Part shown: positions 39,819 to 51,033 of the stretch, one piece after another
Numbering within the stretch: position 1 is the first letter of the stretch
How the letters are laid out: every line of letters starts with the position of its first letter
Notes under the pieces: model-generated
Database searches by the model: none
What the model was told of the DNA's origin: nothing
What the model saw: the letters and a program-made list of their open reading frames with translations, nothing else
Source: Agelaius tricolor
Taxonomy: Eukaryota; Chordata; Aves; Passeriformes; Icteridae
Length of the DNA: 64,000 nt
Reading direction: 5' to 3'
NCBI GenBank assembly: GCA_023055355.1
Contig: JALJCS010000015.1
Coordinates: 11,091,501 to 11,155,500, forward strand
Program-made: the position numbers and the translations under genes

Positions 39819-40140
39819 GTAAGTACCAAAACCATTTCACTGCTTGGTCCCTTGTAAAGCCAATGTCCTGGTGCCATGTATGCAGCACCCTGGTGTCTTA
39901 TCAGAATTGTGCTTCATGTTATGCTTGTGACTCAAACTCTTTTCATTAACTGCTGCTGTTTATTTTTGATTGAGGTACAATTGGTTCTGTATTGGTATTG
40001 GCCTTAACTCCCAGGCAGGCTTATCAGATGTGAATTGTGAATGTGCTGCACCACACCCCATGGATTGCTGATGAAATCTAGTTGAGAAATACAAATTTTC
40101 TGAAGTGACTGTATATAAGTTTTTTATTGTATCTTTATAG
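39819..40140 (+). other. FTO: FTO intron 5 (322 bp)
   Basis: This very short GT-AG phase-0 intron (donor GTAAGT, acceptor TTTATAG) lies between exons 5 and 6. No repeat or other element is seen. The human counterpart is several kilobases long. Confidence 0.93.
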
Positions 40141-40284
40141 TCTTCAAGAGGAACATTGGAATACATACTTGGACAGTGTGAACTGGCACTCCAGAATTTA
40201 CAGACTGATTCTGATTCAATGGCTTTGTCTTTGAAATCACTGGAAGCTGCAGTGGTGAAGCAAGTAGAAGAAATACATAATGAG
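40141..40284 (+). CDS. FTO: FTO exon 6 (codons 336-383), start of C-terminal domain
   Basis: This 144-nt, phase 0/0 exon lies only 322 bp downstream of exon 5, between acceptor ATCTTTATAG|TCT and donor AATGAG|GTGAGA. It encodes [20 protein letters not shown], then [20 protein letters not shown], then QVEEIHNE. The motifs GTLxYIL, CxLALQN and EEIHNE match human FTO residues 326-373 without gaps. In the human structure this is where the all-helical C-terminal domain begins; it packs against and stabilises the catalytic domain. The middle (QTDSDSMAL) is divergent and acidic, corresponding to the variable human VCDDVDNDDV loop. Confidence 0.95.
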
Positions 40285-43200
40285 GTGAGATGATCTACAC
40301 TGAAAATACTTCAGCCAGGTCTGAGCAGTGCAGTCTCCTCATCCATGACTGTTAATGGCAATTAAGTGTGTTCAGCTGCTTACAAGGCATTGCTTTTTAT
40401 GAGTTTGCAATGTGGCTTTTATGACTTTTTTACTTGGGTACAGTAATAGGGATTATCCTGGAAGTTTTCATTTTTCCTTCTTAAGATCCCTCTGCTGGTA
40501 AAGTGAGAGAAGTTTCACAAAATACTGCACCAGAACTGACAGTGTGGTGGTCAAACAGACTACTCTGGCACTTCTCTAACAGAAAGGAAGAGAGAGAAGG
40601 GGTTAGAGGGAAAGGAGCAGGTAGATTTTTTCAGTTATTCCTCCCTGGTTTTTGTTGAACCAGGTTTTTGCATAATGCCATGGGTGGCACAATTGTGAGT
40701 GTGGGCTCTAAAGTATGTTCTGAAGAAAATACAGTGGAAATGTGAGGAACATATTTAAGCAGGTCATTTAGTGCTACAAAGGATGCAAGTATTCATGCAC
40801 TTGGACAGGATTCCACTGAAGCTGGAAGTGCTTTCTTGCTTGGAACTGTGCTGTATTTCTACTAAGATAAATTAGAAGCTGTACAAAGGTCATTTGCACT
40901 CAAATTAGAATTCATGTAAAATGTTTAAATTTCTGTCTGCTGAGGAATACATTATTTTGTAGTGCTACTAAAACTTTGTAGAACACATTTTTATCTGCAT
41001 TGTGTTTACAGCTGGTAAAATGGAGCATAGTGTTGGCAAAAGATTCACGCCCTTGGCTTTTACCAAAACAGCTCCTGGGGCAATTGAAAGAAGTCTGATG
41101 CATGCAGGGGTTTACAAAACATTAATCAGGCTCAGTCCATAAAACTACACGCATATGTGGTTTGCACAGCAAGGGCCACAGGCACAGCTGGGATAAATTT
41201 GCACGGGTCCTTTAACATCAAAGCCATGTGCTGTTTACATCAGGTGAGAGAGTAGCCCCTGGTGTTTGCAGTCACCTGAATAATTTTGCAATGTGACATA
41301 CAGGGATGTTTCCTGTTACACATATGGGATATACTGTAACAGCAATCCTTGTTTAACTTGTACTTATTGTGCATTTAGTAGACACACTGGATCTATATTT
41401 AATTTGAAAAGAGACTACCCATCCACCTATTTTACTATTTTCTTTTTTTTCCTTATTTTTTTATCCCAAGGTCACATCTTCACTTGCTATTAGAGTGCTA
41501 TGTAAATTTCATTTATTACTGCACAAGTAGACAAAATTTCTAGGGGCTTATCTCTGTGGTAAATATCTTTTTTCAAACATCAATGAGCTGAAAATATAAA
41601 GACTTGTGAAGCTAATGCAACTTTTCTTGTATATAAAAGCTTCCTACCTTGTTGCATGATAAATCTTTGTCTTTTCAGGTACTAATACAGGTTTTAGGTT
41701 GAAACTTTATGAGGCAGATGGAAGAACAAGGGACTGTGTTGTTTCTTAAAAGAATCAAACTGATGAAAATGAGCCTTTCATTTAACTCTCTTAGTTTTTT
41801 AGCAATTTTTAATGCAAAATCAAAATAGCACTAAAATCCAAATCTCCATAGGATTAAAGAACGGCCAGTTCACACAGTTTCCCAGTTTTGCCTGTGTATT
41901 TCTGATATACAGCTTTCTGTGCTATTCACAAAGCTCCTTGTATTTTTTTTTCTTCCTCTGAACCAGAGATCATGAGCTTGAAATGAGATAGTATCTAGAG
42001 GTGATGATATTTTATTTTTAAATATTGTCATAACTGAAGTTCTTCAGTTTTAACTCTTATAACAAGGTGCAGCCATTCTTCTTGGTTCTTTATCTTCCTG
42101 AAATGCTGCAGGTTCATTCTTTTTACCCCCTTGCTGCTACCTCCAAAGCAATCATCAGAGAACATTAACCAGAACAGAACCATCACAGTACCAAGCTAAA
42201 ATCTACTAGTTTAGCAGATTCACAGACTGTGCTGAAATTAAGTGCTCTGCCAAATGAGGCCTGGATGAATTATCTGTGTCTGCTCCAGGGAAAAAGCCTA
42301 AGAGCAGGTCTGAAAGAATGAGGAATGATTCTGTGCCTTCACTTTTGTAATCCTGGGCAGGAAAATTGACTTGCTGTGCTGATAAAGTGTGTTTGAACTG
42401 AGGATCTGAAGCATAGGTGGAGACTTCATTTTTTTCCAGTTTTTTGGTGGGCAGAGAAACCTCTGAAAGAGTATCTGGGGGGTGTCCTTACTTGATGTTG
42501 GATTTCCCAGAGTTCATTTTTCAGGGCCCTGTCTTGGATGTCTTGACAGAGGTATTCCTGTTGAAAAAGTGAGATGCTAACCTGAGGAGGATTTTAGCAT
42601 CTCTAGTGGGCAGCCAGGTGGAAGTTTAATTTAAACCTAGCTTTGTTGTCATGGTCTCCCTCACTAAAACAGCCTTCAAAGGAATATCTGAGTAATTGCA
42701 AGGTATGTGCTGTGTGTTAGATGTGTGAGTCACTTCACTCCCAGTGTGTACTTTGTAGTTGTAGGTAAAGATAACCTTAATTAAGGGTGCTCACGTGCAG
42801 TTTGTCTGTGCAGCTCATGGCCTTGCAGTCTGCACAAACTCTGCAGTGGCAGGGGTGGGAGGGTGATGCAGTTACCTGGCAGCTGTGGAGGACAATAGCC
42901 TGACAGCTCACACACAGTCACAGCCAGGCTGTTGTTTGGTCAGGAATCATTCATCCCAAAAGAAATGGTCTTGCACAATTCTCTGAATGGCAACCTCTTG
43001 CTCCTCCTGCTTGGCTTTCCTAAACATAAACAGCTGCTGAGCACAGCCCAAACAGAGCTACAGGGCACCTGGGGAAAACCACTGGTAACTAAATTCTTGT
43101 TCAAGGAATTAAATACTCCTGGACAGACAATGTACATGCTCATACATATAAGAATAAACCTGCAGAAAAGATCTTCACCAGCCTTTTCTTCACATTTCAA

Positions 43201-46139
43201 AGAAATTTTTTCTTGCTCTGACTAATGCAAAATCTGCTAATAGTTCATGTTGATGGGAAGTACTTTCAAGGCTTCTGTATTTGCCATCACCAAACCAACA
43301 TTCAGATGTCCTCAGTGTAGTAAAACACCAGAGAAGTCTTCTTTGTGTCATGGGATTGTGTTGAAAATATGGCAGGTTTCAAACTGAGTGCTTAAATTTG
43401 AAAGGTAGGGATTTGTTCCCATCAGGGTGTGTGCTCAGCTGTGATAATCAGATCCTGATTACCATGACTAAAACTAGAGACTGAACTGGTTGTCCTGTTG
43501 CTTGTGAGGTACAGTCACTTTTGCCCACAGCAGATCTGTTTTTATGGCAGCAGGAGATAAACTGAGCTTGCAGAATGCTTGGGAAGGCAGAGACCTGGGC
43601 TTGCTGAGTTGAAGGGATGTAGTGCTGGACACTGAGGTCATGGGTGAGAAGGGAGAGGGGCAGGCAGCCAAAGGAAGGTTTGTTTTAGCACGTTACAGTG
43701 AGCATGGTTGGTGGCTACTAGTATGGCAGAGAGAGAATATAGAGCACCCACATGTGTGGCATTGAGTAACCAGTACTCTTAAATAATTGACCGAGGAGCG
43801 TGGCCTCACAAAATGTCAAATGCTACTGTTGGCCTTTTACTACCCAGTCTTGACAATAACCTAAAATTGGCCTTTAATCATTGCTTAAAGGACAACTTGA
43901 AAATATGTTGAGAATGGACACATGAGGCCTGATTCTGAGCTGACTTGCACAGATGTAAGTCGTGAGTGAAAATCAATTAGAAGATGAAAATAATTCCTCA
44001 GACACTCAGCCTGTACATTTTTATATGTAAATATGTTTAAGCTGTGTCATCTTCAGTCATGTAAAATACTTTCTAATGATAACTGAAGTTAGTTCTCATG
44101 TATGGGAGTCTCCAATTTTAAAATCCAAGAGCTGTTCACCTGAGGGTTTTGTTACAGAAGATGAATGTTCTCTAACTTCCATTCCAAATTTTTGTGTCTC
44201 TCCAGTATTGAGTGTTGAGGTTTTTCTAGTGGTACAGCTTCTCCTGTGCATGGAAGGAGACTTCAAGAGAAGTGAGTTCCTGCTGCAGAGAAAAGTTATT
44301 ACAGAAGAGAAATCATGTCACCCTTGCCTCATCAAGATAATTTTCTGTCTCAGAATCAACAGATATCTGTTCAGAGGTCATAGTTCAGAGCAGACACTTG
44401 TCAAGCAGTTTAGTGGCCAGCTTGGAGGGTGAAACATTTTCTCCTCAACCCCAATTTATTAAGCCAGGTTAGAGCTGCACAGGGATGCAGTGAGATGGAT
44501 GCAGAGCAGAGTTTGGTAGCTGTGTGAGATGGCAGTCCACATCATTAAACAGCCTCTTGTTGCAATTAGGTACACACTGACCTCTGATGAGACCAGCTAA
44601 GCCTGCAGAAAATGAACAGCTTGTTGCTCTACTTTATGTCTTAGACTTAAAAAACTACTCTTTTGTGTCAAATTGTATATATTTCCTATGGAATCAAGAT
44701 ACATTTAAATTTTGGCCAACATGCCAGACTGCAATTAGAGTGAAATTACATAGATTATTGCAACAAATCAATATGACTAGGTAAAAATCAGATTGACTGA
44801 AATAGATCTATGATGAGTCATATTTTAAGATTGATTTTAATAAAAATATTTTTTTTCATTGATTAATGGCCTCATGATTAATTTCATGGAACCTGTTTGC
44901 CAGACAGCACATTATAGAGGCCAAAAAACTCAAAAAGAAGTGAAGAGAGAAAAAACCCAGTTCTTAAAATTCTAACTGAATAATGATTTGGTCAGCTTTC
45001 CCAAAACTGCATATACTGGTATTGTTTGTTTATTTTTCTACCAAACCATAACTGGATCCTTCATCTCTCATATCTCATTAATATTATAGAGGAAGCAAAG
45101 TTTCCTTCAGATTTTTTTTTTGGAAGGATATCATCAAACTTCTGTGCTAAAAAGTCATGGACTAGCAGTCAGGATTTTTAAAAGACATTTTAAAATCTGT
45201 CTCTGCCAACTAATCATGTTATATTTTACTATAATATTCTTTTTATACACTGAAAATGTAAATATTTAATCATGTTATATTTTAGTATAATATTCTTTTT
45301 ATACAATGAAAATGTAAGTATTTTTTATTGTAATCTTTAATGCATGGACCAAACCTTTAGTTAATGTTCACTGGACCACTTTCAGATTTCTGTAGCTGTT
45401 CAGTTTTCTCTTGCAGGAAAGGGAGTGTTAGGTGACAGCTTTGGGCAGTTTCTTTATTCTCTCACCTTGGTTGGTTGTCTTTGTTTGCATCTTCAGAGCT
45501 GAGCAGGGATAAACAAATCTTCTTTGTGGTACAAATAATGATTAAAGCAGCTTTGAACTCAGTGTGAAACATAACTACCACAACAAAGATAAATATGGAA
45601 TTCTAAAGACCAGGACCATGGATTACTCCTAAGGAAAGCAGCATCTTTGCTAACTGGGCTGTCTGGGGCAGGATGGGAGGCTGTGATTCCTTGTGTGCCA
45701 CCCTCTCATTCCAGAGCAACTGGGCTCCATTCTAGCCATGTTATTACTGCAAGTGTTTGTCCATCTCCTGTGACTGGAATGATTTGAAAGCCACAGTGTT
45801 AATCACAATAAGCCAGAGTTGGTGCATATTTGGCTGGAATTTTTAACGTTTGTTATACATGTACACCATGTAAAAAACAGGGGGGAAAAAGAGACTTGAG
45901 TTTTGCACCTCTCTGGGTTTGAAGAGAGTAGCTCAGGTCACAAATGGATGTGGATTAGAAATGAACAGCTGGGTGTATTTAGAGATGAACAGTAAGGGTG
46001 TGTTTGGAAATGGCCTGCTTTGGTAACTGACTCCTTTCCTATGGGACTGTTCAGGTAGAGCTGGATTCTTGCACTGCCCCATTCCTGCCCCAGGTAAGGA
46101 CTCTGGATGTTTATGGTGCCATATGTTTTTATCTTGCAG
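40285..46139 (+). other. FTO: FTO intron 6 (5855 bp)
   Basis: GT-AG phase-0 intron. It is unique sequence apart from a 56-bp direct tandem duplication at 45211-45322. Short open frames at about 42932-43225 and 44076-44432 match nothing recognisable. No RNA gene or named repeat is visible. Confidence 0.9.
45211..45322. repeat. 56-bp direct tandem duplication
   Basis: Two adjacent 56-bp copies start TAATCATGTTATATTTTA at 45211 and 45267 and differ at only three bases. This is a recent local duplication of AT-rich sequence in intron 6, with no coding content. Confidence 0.92.
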
Positions 46140-46259
46140 GTTGAATTTGAGTGGCTTAGGCAGTTTTGGTTCCAAGGCAAGAGGTACTTGAAGTGCACTG
46201 ATTGGTGGCTTAAGCCTATGGCTAAATTGGAAGAATTTTGGAGAAAACTGGAGATTATG
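46140..46259 (+). CDS. FTO: FTO exon 7 (codons 384-423), C-terminal domain
   Basis: This 120-nt, phase 0/0 exon lies between acceptor ATCTTGCAG|GTT and donor ATTATG|GTAAGC. It encodes [20 protein letters not shown] followed by [20 protein letters not shown], aligning with human residues 374-413 without gaps ([13 protein letters not shown] and KCTDWW identical). It forms helices of the C-terminal domain. The donor is good (GTAAGC). The remaining C-terminus, about 92 residues in human and encoded by exons 8-9, was not recognised in the following 17.7 kb. Confidence 0.96.
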
Positions 46260-47763
46260 GTAAGCACTAGTTTTAAAGTCTAAGGCCTCTAGGGCCTAAT
46301 TCTGAGAGCACTCACAATTATGTTTTTAATTGTACTGTAGTAATGGGTTTTAGACTTTATTCAGAACATATGAGAAGCAGAATCAATGTCAGCCTTTCAC
46401 TGTCTCCTCTTACTTTTATCCCCCAGTAGTCAGAAAAAATGTGAGCAAAATCAGATCCAAAACCCCAGGATTTCAGTTAGTTCTTGACTTTGCTTGTTTT
46501 TAAAGTTTGAAAGCCTCATAAAAGCCTCATATGAGCCTTTTAGAGCCTCACAAGATGACAGCCATATATTGCAATGCTGTGCATTGTCAGCTTTTTTGTA
46601 CAAGACCCTGACAGACACCTCTGCTAGTGACAACAGTGGTGCATGTGTCTGAGGAAAGCTGAGATCAGAATTGGTCATCTGCAAGTACAACTGTCTGTGG
46701 TCTACCTGCTCTCTGAGACCAAAGCCAGAACCTGCAAGAGGGGGTTATTTCAAGAATAAATGTAATGATGATATCTGGGTACTTCAAAGTGCATTGTGCA
46801 TTCCTTGAAAAGGGATTCAGTGCCAAACACTGTTCTCCTGCTGCTGTCCATGTGGAGCCTCAGGTGAGAGCCTGTGCTGACAGAGTTCCAGAGCAGTTGC
46901 CAGTGTGCCTGTGGCTGGGTTTGCACTCACAAGGGGCTGTGCTGGCAAACCCACTGTCCTCCTCTCCATCCATCTGCATCAGAAGCTGCTTCTCAGTCAT
47001 TTCTGCTGGCCACAGCATAAACTAGCCTCAGTTTGCCTGTACTGGCTTGGAAGAGTTTGTGCTGCAGCTGAGGATGCTGAGTACATTTGGATCAGGGCTG
47101 TGTTTGGGGTGCAGCAAGACCCTCGGGTCTGGCAGGCAAAGCTGTGGCTCAGCTGCTCCTATGCAGTTCAGACTCGGAAAACACGCCCAGAAAAGTGGAC
47201 ATTTCAGTTGTGGAATCAGTTGCCACAAGAATTCACTGAACATAGAATTTTCCTAAAGGAGAGAAAATATAACTTGCTTATGTGTTTGGGTTCCCCCCCT
47301 CACCACCTTTTTTTGGTGTTCTTATGTGCTCACATTCTTGAATGATCCTTATAATTTAAAAAAAAATCTTTTGGTTTGTTTTTCTTTCAAATGACAACTT
47401 ACTCTCTTGTAACACAGGCTTAGATGAGGTAGAGACAAGAATGTTTGATATTTTATATCCATTGTGTGTTGAAAACATGGAAGAACAGCAAACTCTGGAA
47501 CTCTCAAGGGTTAGGTTTTCTGCAATTGGTGTGACATTGCCATGTGTCTCTAATTAGAAACATGGTGGCGTCAGTGTATCTCCTTTCAACAAGCCTCGGG
47601 ATGATATTTATCAGCAAACCCAAGCTTGGGCCAAGACAGAAGCTGCTTCTAATTTATATTTTAAGAATCGCTTTAATGTTTTATGACTTATAACATATTA
47701 ATCACAATTAATTTCAGCTATTGGAGGAGACAGAGGGGAATGTTAATTGGGAATGTCTGTTTT

Positions 47764-47910
47764 GCGGGGTCTCTCGGTAAACTCGGGGCGCGCTCCCGGC
47801 ACGGGGGCGTCGCTGGGGCCGGAACGCGCGGTTTGCGCGGCGGCCGCCAGGGGGCAATGTTGAGCCGCGGTTCGGCGCTGCCAGCCGGGAACTGCGGTAT
47901 CGGGAGCGCT
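47764..47910. promoter_or_regulatory. Intragenic CpG island (unique part)
   Basis: An abrupt switch from AT-rich sequence to dense CpG begins at about 47764 (GCGGGGTCTCTCGGTAAACT and onward) and continues to the minisatellite at 47911. It contains a CTCF-like motif (47844-47856), an E2F-like TTTGCGCGG (47832-47840) and a 14-bp palindrome CGGGAGCGCTCCCG (47901-47914). It lies 1.5 kb into FTO intron 7. A promoter for an alternative FTO transcript or a noncoding RNA, or an insulator, is possible; no transcript evidence can be drawn from sequence. Confidence 0.6.
47844..47856 (+). promoter_or_regulatory. CTCF-like motif
   Basis: CCGCCAGGGGGCA matches the CTCF core CCASYAGRKGGCR except for G at position 3, a common substitution in real sites. 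The highly informative CCAGGGGGC portion is intact. The CpG island context makes occupancy plausible but unproven. Confidence 0.5.
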
Positions 47911-48163
47911 CCCGGCCGCTGCCCGGCCCCATCCCGGCCGCTCCCCGGCCCCGTCCCGGCCGCTCCCCGGCCCCATCCCGGCCGCTCCCCGGCCCCGTCC
48001 CGGCCGCTCTCCGGCCCCGTCCCGGCCGCTCCCCGGCCCCATCCCGGCCGCTCCCCGGCCCCATCCCGGCCGCTCTCCGGCCCCGTCCCGGCTCCCCGGT
48101 CCCGTCCCGGCCGCTCCCCGGCCCCGTCCCGGCCGCTCCCCGGCCCCATCCCGGCCATCCCAT
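47911..48163. repeat. GC-rich 22-bp minisatellite, about 11.5 units
   Basis: The unit is CCCGGCCGCTCCCCGGCCCC followed by GT or AT. Units start at 47911, 47933, 47955, 47977, 47999, 48021, 48043, 48065, 48087 (a 19-bp deleted unit), 48106, 48128 and 48150 (partial). Units differ mostly by CTCCCC/CTCTCC and GT/AT. The minus strand has runs GGGG, GGGG and GGG in each unit, so it has strong G-quadruplex potential. Long open frames in several frames on both strands arise because the unit contains no stop trinucleotides; they are not genes. Copy number is likely polymorphic and prone to assembly error. Confidence 0.95.
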
Positions 48164-50974
48164 GGCACTGGAAATCGGCCGCGGGTTAACAAATCCAACA
48201 GCAATTTAACAGAAAAGTGCAGTTTTGGGGCATGCTTAGCTTCCACAGCTAAGTTAAATCAAAAGGGTGTTTTTGATGGTACCCGGTAGTCTGCAGGCGA
48301 TGGGTTGGTTGGTTTTTTTCCCTCCAAATTTGTAACTTTAGCTGGATGATTTTTGGAAAAAAAGAGAGATAATACTTTAAAATGCTAAAAGTAAAATGTC
48401 TTAGAGTTTTTGCTCTTGCTTTGGAAGGATTTTACTGCTTACAAGGAGTTCTTTCTTAAAAGAAAATATTTAAACATGTATTTTTCCTTTGTGTGTAAGC
48501 TGAACAACTGTTGACATAGCTTTTTATATATGTGTCTAGAGTGATACAAAAGTCAGTCTCAGGGACCTTCTTTGTGGTTTTTTTAGGTTTTCCCCTTGTT
48601 TAATAATTTTTGAAACTTTCTTTTCTTCTTTATCTCTGATTCTGCTAATTATAATTACTCTTCTGTCACGGCAGAGTATGATATTGCAAGAAGTTTAGCC
48701 CAAACCTGTGGGCTTTATTAAATATTTTTTGTACATTATAGCAAGCAGACAATTTTATCATAATGTTTATTCCTGGCATTTCTTTCCCTGAGGATAGTTT
48801 TACTTAGAGCTCACTCTTGTGATGTAAATGTTAAACCTTTCATTTGAATGACATTCTGATAAAACATCACATTTCCCACAATATTACCTCATGAATTTAT
48901 GAGCCATTAAATCCGAAGCAGTTTAACCAATCCTCCTTTTTTTCTCCCCCTCCCTTGAAAATATGAAGGCTATTCATATGTTGGAGGGGTTTTTTTTTAA
49001 AGTCATCCAAGATTAACACGTTATCGCCTGCAACATCAGGATAAATGCTTGCAGAATTCAAAGGGAGAGTTACCATTTGAAAAAAGACCGTACAGGCTTT
49101 GCTTTCTGGGTAAAGAGAAGTCTGAAAAGCTGAAATCTCATGTGATGTGAGCAAGTCTTGCTGTAGCTGTTCTGAGATTCAGTGGAGAGACAATTTGTCT
49201 CTCAGGGTCTGATATCATGCAAACCTTGCAATCTGACATTTATTTTAGCTATGAAAATCTGTAACCACCACACCAAATCTGTAAGAACTGCACAAGTCCA
49301 ACAGTCTTTTTTCGGTTATTTTGTTTTAGATTCGTTCACATGAGAAAAGTAAAATGTAAATCAAATTTTGTTTGTAAATGTAAATCAATATTTTTGTTTG
49401 TGGAATGAAAAGTAAACATATATGGCTTTACTTGCATGTTGAATTTTTGAAGGCTTTTTTAAACATATCTAGTGCTCCTTAAAAAATAAAAAAGGGCCTT
49501 ACATTGCTATATGGTGTGAATTGTATTTCCTGCTTTGACAGTCCATTTAGCAATGTAGCAATGTATTTAAATGGCAGTTGGCCTTAATAACCTTTATTGA
49601 CTTTAGTGGGAAAGAGCCAAGACTGGCATTATTAAAATGTATCAATTTCATTGCAGTATAAAATCACAACATATATAATTATGTTTGGTAGGCTAGGCTC
49701 CATTTAATCCCACCTATTTATGCAGGAATTTGGCAAGACAAGAGAGCGTGGAACTGAAATGTAGAGAAAAGTGTGAGTGACTTGGAGCTGCATTTAACAG
49801 CACAACGGCCTCACTGCCTCCAGTGCAGGCACTACTTAAAGGAATGAAACATAGATCTTGGGGAAGTAATTTCTTAATGGGATAACTGAAGCACAAGTAG
49901 TTGTTCCACCATTTGTTTCATTTTTTGGCATTGATAGCAGAGCTGAGGATAATGAAATGCCGCACACCTTTTAGTTTGTAGTAGTGTAAAAGCAGAAGTG
50001 TGCACACTTGGTGTAAGCAGAATGATCAAAGCGGCGTTTCATGCAGGCTGGTATCTTTCTGCACAGCTTTCATCTTGATTTGTAAACTTTTTAAAAACTA
50101 TCTTTAGTCTCATTATTACTGTTATTCTCAATAACAGACTTTTTATCAGTTTTCACAACTGAATTGAAATCAGAGAGCAAGGCTATTTTTTTGTAAAATG
50201 ATTTTTCTTTCCTTTTTGAGGTCTGTTTCATTATTTGCTCCTATTGCTATATATGAAGTATGTCATAGTTTCAGCTATAAGCCACTATTGTCAGGGGCTT
50301 ACAGCCTGACAGTTAGAATTGAGTCTACACTGAAACTTGAGCTACAAAATCTCAGCCCAGAGCCATTTTTTTTCCTCCCAAATTAAAGCAAGGGTTTAAA
50401 TATGTATTTAAATCAAGAGTATTTCAGTTCCCAGATAACCATGAAAAGCTCTAAGAAAAAATACGCTTTTACAAGGAATTCTCCCAGCTTTTGTAGACTT
50501 TGGCACTTTAAACAACTAACCAATTATTTAAAAAAAAAATAGATAATGGGATCACAAACAGGCTGGTTGGTTGTTTAGCTTCTTTCAGAAATTGCATAGC
50601 AACTTAACTGACACTTGAATTGGTTTGACCTTGTCAGCCAAAATTCCAGGAACTCTGAGGAATTATTTTAATTTCTCTTCTGGTTTTCCCGTGGTGCTCA
50701 GATATTGCAGTGTCACACTTTATTGGAGGGCCATGTGGCCACGGGTGATGGGATTTGCCTAATGAGCTGTGAAATGCAGGAACAACATGGCAGCTCCAAA
50801 ACCCAAATTTTACCCATATTTATTGTCTTTTGGGGCTCTCCTTATCTGTTTAGGCCAGAGCCTTTAAATGAATGTATTTTTGGCAGATTATATTTTGTGT
50901 ACACTGGAAGTCAGATGTTTCTGGAAATGTATCTTTTTATCTTAAACAGCAACAACAAAACCTGATCCTGGAGA

Positions 50975-51033
50975 CTTTTTTTCTTTTTATTTTTCTTTTT
51001 TTTTCTTTTTCTTTTTTTTTTTTTTTTGTTTTT
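50975..51033. repeat. Polypyrimidine tract
   Basis: A 59-nt run of almost pure T with scattered C is followed by AG at 51034-51035, so it resembles a very strong splice acceptor. The downstream sequence shows no similarity to FTO exon 8, and a frame in phase 0 stops at once (CAA TAA). It is treated as low-complexity sequence. Confidence 0.85.

Noticed and set aside
42775..42786. CCTTAATTAAGG palindrome and other TTAATTAA palindromes (56360-56373, 61279-61288).
   Set aside because: The number of TTAATTAA octamers is about what AT-rich sequence of this length would give, so no enrichment is claimed.
47683..48246. Several overlapping 146-168-codon frames on both strands (Arg/Gly/Pro-rich).
   Set aside because: They are produced by the 22-bp GC-rich minisatellite, whose unit lacks stops in most frames; the products are simple repeats.
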